The notes beneath the pieces were generated by a model. That model searched no databases. It was not told where the DNA came from and saw nothing but the letters and a program-made list of their open reading frames with translations. From Jaltomata sinuosa (lineage: Eukaryota > Streptophyta > Magnoliopsida > Solanales > Solanaceae), in assembly GCA_003996215.1 (NCBI GenBank), contig QJPP01001556.1, forward strand, positions 310,001 through 374,000: a stretch of 64,000 nucleotides of DNA, given 5' to 3'. Position 1 is the first letter of the stretch. Each line of letters begins with the position of its first letter. Below are positions 56,011 to 64,000 of the stretch, piece by piece. The position numbers were made by a program, and so were the translations under genes.

Positions 56011-58969
56011 ACAAGATCTTAACAATAAGTAACATTAGTCTAGGATACACGCTAATCACAGTTAGCGTTAGATACATGTATTGTTGGACAAATATGAAAG
56101 TTTTTGATCCAGCAATGCCATTTTTTTTGAAAACTGAAGGAAGATCGTGTGGAAGTTGAATTCCTGGCTTGAAGGCGTGATTTGGGGAAAACATCTGAGA
56201 GAGAGAAAAACGATTATCTTTGCATACAGTTTGGGTGATATTCAGCACTTTTTAAGGGATTGTGGTGGATACACATTTAATAATATGTAATTATAACTTG
56301 TTGGGATAAATGTAATTATTTTAAAGTAGTGGGATATTTAGTAATTAGGGTAAGGATGCTTGATTATTTATGTAGTTTTCCCTTAAATAAATACATGGAA
56401 TTAAAGAAGAGTTTGAGATTTGGGCCCCTGCTTTAGCCCATTTGAATTCTCCAAGTTTTTTGGACTCAATTTTAATGGACTTGAGCCCACTCCTGGTTTG
56501 TATACAAGCTGTGTATACTGCTGTATACCAGTTGTATACTTCATATTTTCTGCTCCTAAGACCTGTATATTAGCTTCTTTTTCCATTTTTTCTTCTTGAT
56601 TCCTGTATTTCAGCTTCCTGGAGGTGTATATCGCTGTATATCACCAATATCTTGAGGTATATCAGTGTATACCAGCTTGTTTCTTCGTATATTAGTCCAT
56701 TCCTTAGGGTTGGCATAGGTTTTGACTCGAGATTGGGCTTTGCCCATCGGAAATGCAGGTGAAGGGGTTGGGAGTCCAATTGGACTCAACAAAGAAGGTG
56801 TTCATGCATAGAAAAAGAAGATAAAGATTAGACATCTTAACATTGGTTATTAAACACAATCACGGAATACCATCAAAACTAACTAAACGAATGTTAATTT
56901 CACACAGAGCCACAATGATTATGAGATTGAAATGGTTAGGTATCAAACCATCGTAACATAAAGTTGAAGCTAAGCCAAGCATTAATTCATTTCCCTTTTA
57001 GAACTCCCTACTGCTAGTGACAAACTTCTGTAGTTAACTTTAAAGGAATCCACTTCACATCTAGCACAATATGCTAAGAATTTATATGAGAGAGTTGATT
57101 CAAACAAAGATCAGGTAAGCTTCAAAATAACTTCCAATAGTCATAGACAAGGAAAGGAGCACAATGACAAGGGCATGATATGACATGAATTATTACACCA
57201 CAAACAGAGACAAAAGAAAGTTCACCACCTTAGGCACATTTCAAATTCCATTTGGCAGTAGATCCCAATACAACAGGATACCAACAATTCAACTAAACAC
57301 CATAAAACCCAAAGGACAATAGAATGAAGAAGGAAGAAGGAAGAAGGAAGTCGATAACAAATGAACTAACGACTATGCTTCAGTTCTCTATATTTTTTTA
57401 ACAAGAGTTTTGATCACTATTGGACTTGCATTAGATACATCTGTAACTTAAGGTACTTCCTAGGACTGATTAGGCTACGACTCTCATGGCAATGAAAACA
57501 AGAACATAACGACAAACCATCAAAAAGGGTTCAGGGTTACAAATTGACCTCAACACCAAAACTTAACAAATTCATTAGATATTCTGTTATACCATGCCAA
57601 CAATGGACACATGAACAGCTCAAACAAACATAAAGGAAAGAGAGGAAATTCAGGGATTGCATATTGATTGTAGAGCTAACGTTTATCCATCAAAATCACA
57701 CTTAACGAGTTTACGAAAGATTCATATCATACCATACATATCATGAATACTAGCTGCTTAGGTAATCTAAAGGAATTCGGGGAGTTTCGGGTCTTTAGGA
57801 GCTCTTGGAATGAGCCAAACCAATGAGTTCAAAGCCTTTACCGAGCTCGACTATTCCCTAAAACTCAACCCCTCAATCCTCTCAATTCACACTGCCCAGA
57901 TACAACGTCCAATCAAACAAAATAGTGCTAAACTAACCAAACAACATTCATTCATAACAACACCACGTCAGCCGACTAGTTACAATAAGAACAAGAGGAG
58001 TGAAGTAAAGGGAAATGGGGGTTTACCTTCTTCCGGGCAGCAAAGCTGAGACGAGACGAGTTGAGTTCCTCCGATGACTTTCCAACGAATTAAGAGCTCG
58101 AATTCACCTTGATTTTCTTGGTTTTCCCAAAATTGGAGAAAAGGACTCTCCAAAATTTTGCTACACAAAAAACCACCCTTAATCAATAAGGGGGGGGGGT
58201 TATATAGGGGGGTTCTAGGGGTTTCCAACGGGTGGAAATAGGGGGAAAAGCTGGGGTTTTCAGATAAGAATTTTGAAATCCCTCCAAATTGAGACTCGTT
58301 TGTACCTGGAGGTACGATTTTGATCATACACCAGTGGTTTTGAGGATCATTCACCATGATTTAAGGTGAGAGACGATTTAAATTGCAGCCACACGATTGA
58401 AATTATAGCCATATTGAACCTAATTGAATTAATTCAAATGGATTTAGGCCGTAATTGGAATAAGGACCAACTAAATACGATTAACTTAATCGAGCTTTAT
58501 TATTTAAAATAACTAAAATAATCAAGTCACCCTCATTTGTAAACATGTGTTTATAAAAATACCAATTTTCACAATTTAATTCCCGTTTAAATTATTTTGA
58601 TCAAAATAGACAGTTTTAAATATTTTAAAATAATTTTGGAAAAAATCCTTTGAATATCTACTAAAATTGTCAAAACAGTATACATATATATATATTATGA
58701 ATATACGTAGACGTATGTTTATTCATGAAGATTATAGAATACTCTCCGGATTTTATTTTTTTTTTGAAAAATTCTTTTAATTAATTATTTAGAATTGTTT
58801 AAAATCTAAAAGCACAATAATTAATCGAATAGTGGAGGGTAAAAATTGGGTGTCAACACTTAAGTTTAGAACACAATTATTAGCACATGAAATCGTCGCT
58901 ATAAAAATTCAGAACCCACAAGGTTAAAGTTCTGGCTTTGCGTCTAGTGTTGAATATAGTGAATTCGTA

Positions 58970-59352
58970 ATGTTGATATTAGTAATGCATCATATTATAT
59001 TTTATGCAGTGTTTGATTAGGTGTACTATAAAAATAACACGTGCACTGCATAATTTCTAAAAATAATTAGTATTTGTTAATAAAAATACCCTTCACAAAT
59101 ACGATAGAAAAAATGTGAAATATTTGGAGGGAGGATTATGCCTTTAACTATGCTAATGTGTGCATTAAAACTCCTTGCATTGCTAATATCATGATTTTTC
59201 ATGTATTTATAATTGCATAATACCAAATAGAATGTATAACTAATACAAATATTATTTATACATAGGTTGAAAAAGTGTACCAAATAAAATAATAATAGTA
59301 CACAAAGCTAATGCATACACTAGTTTTTCTAATGCATCCTACGAAACGACTC
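58970..59352. mobile_element. Truncated MITE related to 32201-32537
   Basis: The right end, in reverse complement, reads TTAGGAGTCGTTTCGTAGG and then GCATTAG, as in the intact relative. The left side starts inside the TAGTAATGCAT word, so its outer end is missing. Confidence 0.4.
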
Positions 59353-59775
59353 CTAAGGGTGTATTCGGTATGGAGGAAAATATTATCTGAAAAATATTTT
59401 TCAATTTTCTCATGTTGTCTGACTTAAATATTTTTTCAATAAACTTATTTTCCTTCAATTTAAGGAAAATGACTTTCCTAATAAAAATAGAAAAAATATT
59501 TTCCTAGATTCTCATTCAACCTCACCACCCTACCGAGTGGCATAACCAGAAATTTCATGAAGGGTGTTCAAGCATGGGATAAGTAATTTTTTTTTGACAA
59601 ATAGGTGCATCAAAATTTTTAAAATTAAACTATGCAATATTAGTAATCGACCTTTTTTAAAAATGAAAATGGATGCACCAAAGTTTTTTAATCAAAATGC
59701 GTAATATTTATCTCTAATGAATTCATATCTATTTAATATGAAGTGAACAGACAGAGCCCAAAAAAAGAAGAAGAG
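59353..59775. other. Spacer with MITE-like start
   Basis: GGGTGTATTCGGTATGGAGG near 59357 looks like the start of another common MITE, but no matching right end was found. Confidence 0.35.
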
Positions 59776-59783
59776 AGTTCAAT

Positions 59784-60185
59784 TAGGGGCGGCTTAAGTA
59801 CATTAGTGACCTAATGCAAAAATCAAATGGAGGTTTTAAATTTTTAAGAAAAATTAAATTATTTTTAAAGTCTACTTTTAAATTTTTTTGAGATGCAAAG
59901 TTGTTAATTATTTTTTTATAATCATTCCTCCCAATAATTTTTTTTCCAATTAATAACACGTATGGTCAATGCATTTAATCTTTCTTGAGACATAATATGC
60001 TAGATATATCAAACTTCTTCTAATATTCTTTTTATTTTATATAAAAAAGTTATTTTTTTTACAAATAGTATTTAATATTTTTTATAAAAAATCTATAATT
60101 AATTATTGCTAAAAAAAAATGAGGCCCCTCAAATTTAGGGGCCTAAGACGGTTGCCTTTTTCTTAAAGGGGTAGAGCTGCCCCTG
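59784..60185. mobile_element. hAT-like MITE
   Basis: The left end reads TAGGGGCGGCT; the right end in reverse complement reads CAGGGGCAGCT. Flanking 8-mers are AGTTCAAT (59776-59783) and AGTTCAAC (60186-60193), a 7/8 match. 402 bp, no coding. Confidence 0.7.
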
Positions 60186-60193
60186 AGTTCAAC

Positions 60194-60494
60194 CTAGAAA
60201 GAAACCACTTTTAGGCTTTAAGCTTTCATCGACCTCTGACGACGATAATGATAGCAATAATACACGAAGAACAAAGAGTAGAATCAAACGATTTTTTAAA
60301 TTTCTTTGTGGAGCATTTTTGCTTTCAATTTTGACCAAGTTGTAGAATTACTTTTCAGTTTTATTTTTTTAAAAATAATAAAAAATAAACAAAAGCAACG
60401 ACACATCGGTTGAGACTTTTATTCTTTTTAGACATTTTTAAGTTGTAGCTTGTCGACCACTAATTAAGAATTATTTAAGAGAAAACTACATGGA
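60194..60494. other. Spacer
   Basis: No gene or repeat recognised; it borders the gypsy LTR that starts at 60495. Confidence 0.5.
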
Positions 60495-62700
60495 TGTCAC
60501 GACCCAAACCGCCGTAAGTGGCACCCACCCAACCCTCGGATGAGCGAACCAATAGAGTTCAACTCTTAGCATAGCCTAACAACTTAAAACTAGTGTGCAG
60601 AAATGTAAACTAGCAATCAATCATAATAAGATCAACTCTAATGAATAAATATAACCTGCGGAAATCCCTCCCTAGAACCTGAAAGTCATCGTACCAAAAG
60701 CATCTACCAAAACTAGAGTACGGGGATGCAATGCAACCCCAAATATAGAAATAGTTTAAGCCCGAAACAAATGGGCTATAACTCAATTAGATAGACACCT
60801 AGGCAGCTTGGTCGCACAGCTCACCCTTGATATCTCTGAATGTCAGGCCTACAAGTGAGGTCGTGCGTCAACCGCCGGAAGATTTCCTGTACTCACAAAA
60901 AGACAAGCAAGTGCAGTATCAGTACACAACCACCGTGTACTGGTAGGATCATCAGCCAGTTCCCAATAGACAGTGTATGAGTAGTACAGAAATCAAGTAA
61001 GAGTACAGAAACACATAAGCAAGTCAACAGGTATTCCTAGACTACAAGTCTCCCCCTAACCTGTCCCCACATGTAAACCACTTCCCAACTGTGATAAACA
61101 AATCCACAACAACAACAAGTGTACCACATTACATATCCCGGACCCACCCTGGATCCCCTATAGGCAACACCTAAGTGTCAGACATACAACCCAGTCTACA
61201 CCAAGACCAAACTCATAAAGCAAGTAACAGCTCGGCCTCTCAAGGACCAAAATACACAACCACATATCATAACACAACTCGGTCCACTCAGAGAACCATT
61301 AAATAAAGATGCAACAACACGATAAAGTAAATCCATACTAGGCGTGGTACCCGAGCCAACCAGTGGTACCCAAGCCAACCGTTAGTATTATTCCATACCA
61401 AGCGTGGTACCCGAGCCAACCGTTAGTATTATCCCATACCAGGCATGGTACCCGAGCCAACTGAATGTCATACCAAAATCTAATAGTTACAAATAATGAA
61501 CAATCAACACTTGTAAACCAGCAAGCAATAACATCTAGTTCATTTCACAAGACTGAAAACAAGAATTTTTGACATTCCTAAATCATTCCCTAAGCAATAC
61601 AAACTATAAAAAATCTTAGACCAATGTACACAAACACACAATGCATACAGGAATCAATAATCATCACCTACCTCGAATTATTCCAAGCTCTATTAAACCA
61701 GAGCTTTTCCCCTTTCAGGATTCCTTGCTTGTTCTTGGTCTAGAAACAAATACACAGTAAACAAAAATCAATTCACATGGCCTACAAATTACTCGGATTA
61801 TGAAAAATCTCAAACCCAGGCCAACCATGATCATTCCACCCATTCCCGGGCTTTTCCACCATTAATTCACCTAAATTCATCATTTTTATGGATTTCCTTA
61901 GGGAATTGTGGCTAAGTGATCATTACCCATTACCAAGAATCAAGACCCATGAACTCTAGCACCCTAGAATCCCTTTTTCCCCGAATTCTACCATTCCTAG
62001 GTCATCCCAACCTTTCCCCAAGGCCACCCCTAGCTATTCTATAGCATAGGAAAGATATCACGGAGTTTGGGGAGTAGAATTCTTACCTTTAGGATGAAAA
62101 ATGGTGGAAAACTGGTAGAAATAGCCCAAAATTGCCCCCTTCTTCTCCCAAAATATTTCAAGAAAAACTGAACTATTTTAGGGAAGTTTCTATATTAAAT
62201 CTCGTCACGCTCCGCTATAGCGGTACTACCATAGCAGAGTCGTCCGCTATGGCGGAGGCTGACCGACGTTGACTTCCACTGTAGCGGTTTTTTCTCTGCT
62301 ACAACGGAGGTCGCCATGGAAGAGTGTCAATCGTTATGGCAGTTGACACGGGACAAAAAGTCATAAAATCTTCAAAACTGGTCCATTTTACAACACACTA
62401 ATTTTTTTGACATCCTGGAATAACCCCTTCACGTCAACCTCAATTCTTGGAGTTCTACTTACCCAAATTTGATTCCAAAAAGTCCCCCGGACTCCTTTAT
62501 GTCTTATCTACAAAGATAACTAGCTCAAATCCAGGCATCTACCCCAATCCTTACCCGGATTACCCTAGATCATACCTCGCTCTAAAACTAGCCGAGACTA
62601 GCCTAGCCCAGAATTTCAAACTCTCAAACCTGGAGTTTTCTAATGCTAAAAATTGGCACGAATGGTTTTCCCATAACGACGGACCCGGTCGTTATAATAG
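60495..62700 (-). repeat. Chromovirus 3' LTR (right boundary approximate)
   Basis: The LTR reaches the canonical TGTCACGACCC at 60495. Its other end is near 62696, where the minus strand reads ATAACGACCGGGTC, but it is not exact. It holds a 41-bp tandem repeat and a GC-rich cluster. Confidence 0.5.
61335..61460. repeat. 41-bp tandem repeat, about three copies
   Basis: The unit GGTACCCGAGCCAACCGTTA continued by GTATTATTCCATACCAAGCGT repeats with few changes. Confidence 0.85.
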
Positions 62701-62779
62701 ATACCAATTTACCCATCGTTCATCCCCGAATGATCAAACCCAAAAATACAGAAGGTAAAGAAAAATAAGAGTAGTACTT

Positions 62780-63991
62780 GTATCCTCAAACAAGTAAGGA
62801 TGCTTGTCTCGCATATCCCTCTTGGTTTTCCAAGTGGCTTCCTCAACCGAATGATGCTTCTATTGAACCTTTACCATACTGATAACTTTTGTCCTTAATT
62901 TTTGGACATCCCAATCAAGAATCAAAACCGGTTCCTCTTCATAGCGAATATCCTTATCAAGTAGCACCTCATTCCACTTGATGATGTAGTCCCATCCCTA
63001 TGGTATCGCTTTAGCATGGATACACGAAACACCAGATGGACACCCGATAGACAGGCAACGCGGCAATGCCAATCTGTAAGTAATGGGCCCTACGATCTCC
63101 AGAATCTCAAATGGTCCGATGAACCGAGGGCTGAGCTTGCCCATCTCACAGAAATGCATAACACCCTTCATTGGTGACACTTTCAACAATACCTACTCAC
63201 CAATTTGAAATTCCATGTCCCTTACCTTGCGATCCGTATATTCCTTCTACTTCTTTGGGCAGCTAGCAACTTGGTTTGAATGCCTCTTACCTTTTCTTGC
63301 GCTTCCCTTACCAAGTCTATGCCAAAGGCTTTACATTGCCTTTCTCAAACCACCCAATCGGTGACCTACAACTCCTCCCATACAGAGCCTCGAACGGTGC
63401 CATGTCGATACTAGAGTGGTAGCTATTATTGTATGAGAACTCACACAATAGTAGAAACTGGTCCCAACAACCCCCGAAGTCAATCACACATGCTCTCAGC
63501 ATGTCCTTTAATACCTAAATCGTCCTCTCCGACTGACCATCAGTCTGAGGATAGAAGGCTGTGCAAAAGATGAGTTGAGTGCCCAACTCCTCATACAACT
63601 TGCCCACAAACTTGTAGGTAAACTGCGTACCCCTGTCTGAAATGATGGACAATGGCACTCCATGTAAGCTCACGATCTCATTCATGTAGATCTTAGCCAA
63701 TTGTTGCGAATTGTAATTCACCCTGACCGAAATAAAGTGAGCTGACTTGGTTAGCCTGTCAACAATGACCTAAATAGAGTCGTACTTCCCCAGAGTCTTG
63801 AGGAGACCCACCACAAAATCCATGGCTATTCTCTCCCACTTCCTCTCTGGAATGGGCATCCTCTGAAGTAGTCCTGTAGGTCTTTGGTGCTCACACTTTA
63901 CCTGCTGGCAATTCTGACACCTGGACATAAAATCCGCTATGTCCCTTTTCATCCCAGGCCACCAATAAAGTTGCCTCAAATCTCTATACAT
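62780..63991 (-). pseudogene. Chromovirus integrase with chromodomain
   Basis: From the right edge the minus strand shows WWPGMKRDIADFMSRCQNCQ (end of the zinc domain). The core has a first aspartate in IAMDFVVGL, a second in IISDRGTQFT and a glutamate in TDGQSERTI. Then come APFEALYGRSCRSPIGWFE, the MGKLSPRFIGPFEIL module, and a chromodomain reading DVQKLRTKVISMVKVQ, stop, KHHSVEEATWKT. Stops at about 63767, 63512 and 62863 and frame breaks near 63310 and 63190 inactivate it. The C-terminal chromodomain is the defining feature of chromoviruses. Confidence 0.85.
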
Positions 63992-64000
63992 CTTGGTTAC

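Larger units (their letters stand above)
54582..56382. mobile_element. Pack-MULE-like element with captured gene piece
   Basis: The 9-bp duplication TTAAATAAA is perfect at 54573-54581 and 56383-56391; the left LTR has the corresponding single site near 33765. The ends are imperfect inverted repeats sharing CTAATTAC, TACTTTAAAATA and TTTTCCC/TTATCCC. It contains a fasciclin-gene fragment and a ~284-bp tandem duplication, and no transposase. Confidence 0.75.
32685..58858 (-). mobile_element. Complete Ogre/Tat Ty3-gypsy retrotransposon (26.2 kb)
   Basis: TSD CTTAA is present at 32680-32684 and 58859-58863. On the minus strand both LTRs run from TGTTGACACCC to GGGATAAAACA. A primer site follows the right (5') LTR and a polypurine tract precedes the left (3') LTR. 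Coding order on the minus strand is ORF1, accessory knuckle ORF, gag-protease, RT, RNase H, second RNase H, integrase. Giant size, long LTRs, ORF1 upstream of gag and the extra RNase H are established traits of the Ogre/Tat lineage. Removing the two nested elements leaves about 23.2 kb. All coding parts carry lesions. Confidence 0.9.
53494..58858 (-). repeat. Ogre 5' LTR (right copy)
   Basis: 5365 bp, including the 1801-bp Pack-MULE-like element and its 9-bp duplication; about 3.56 kb without them. It lacks a ~470-bp block present in the left LTR (junction near 58372). It has the unoccupied target site of MULE copy B at 57099-57107. Confidence 0.9.
32579..58946. mobile_element. Small hAT-like MITE split by the Ogre insertion
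   Basis: Two halves, 32579-32684 and 58864-58946, flank the Ogre. The outer ends (GGGGGCAGAGTTAGAA and, in reverse complement, ACGCAAAGCCAGAAC) are imperfect inverted repeats. A perfect 8-bp duplication GTGTTGAA lies at 32571-32578 and 58947-58954, the size expected of hAT elements. Without the Ogre it would be about 190 bp. Confidence 0.7.
60495..64000 (-). mobile_element. Tekay-like chromovirus, 3' part, cut by window edge
   Basis: The minus-strand integrase and chromodomain (63991-62780) are followed on their left by an LTR ending at TGTCACGACCC (60495, minus-strand GGGTCGTGACA). The gag, protease, RT and RNase H parts lie beyond the right edge. Confidence 0.7.

Noticed and set aside
56570..56792. 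Minus frames of 69 and 60 codons
   Set aside because: LTR sequence, mirrored at 33955-34158; no coding support.

Overview
The window is nuclear DNA of a flowering plant, most likely a member of the nightshade family (Solanaceae). The family is inferred from remembered transposon types: LTRs opening with TGTCACGA, a very long Ogre/Tat element, and a Mutator-like element (MULE) carrying a DUF1985 gene. The sequence is AT-rich, has almost no long intact reading frames, and is dominated by nested, decayed mobile elements. Only one gene looks intact and host-like: a 155-codon single-span membrane protein on the minus strand at 17521-17988.

Layout. 1-651: the 3' end of a Ty1-copia element with its LTR. 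652-3972: AT-rich spacer with simple repeats. About 3973-14612: a large MULE holding a broken DUF1985-type gene (+), a 2 kb repeat array built around the palindrome AGCAATTGCT, and a broken mudrA transposase (-). The transposase is interrupted by two segments that read like plant mitochondrial DNA. About 15059-16235: a Helitron end on the minus strand. 17521-18352: the host-like gene and its upstream region. 18863-27427: a solo gypsy LTR (near-match TSD GGATG/TGATG) split by a complete Ty1-copia element (20848-26917, TSD TTGAG). That copia element is itself split by an ~800 bp mitochondrial-like segment. 27492-32537: several nonautonomous DNA elements, including a nested pair and a foldback MULE with 9-bp TSDs.

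32685-58858 is a complete minus-strand Ogre/Tat retrotransposon of 26,174 bp with TSD CTTAA, TG...CA LTR ends, a PBS, a PPT, an ORF1, an accessory knuckle ORF, gag-protease, RT, two RNase H domains and integrase. It landed inside a small hAT-like element (TSD GTGTTGAA). Its LTRs were later hit by two further MULE-type elements, one in each LTR, and the other LTR shows the empty site in both cases. The element in the right LTR carries a piece of a fasciclin-like arabinogalactan-protein gene. 59784-60185 is another hAT-like MITE. 60495-64000 is the 3' part of a minus-strand Tekay-like chromovirus that runs off the right edge.

How it fits together. Every autonomous element seen has stops, frameshifts or lost catalytic residues, so none looks able to move by itself. 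TSDs and empty sites give a relative insertion order: hAT-like MITE, then Ogre, then the two MULE elements; and solo-LTR family, then copia, then probably the organelle-like DNA. No tRNA, rRNA or CRISPR was recognised. All family calls are from motifs read by eye, with no database search.
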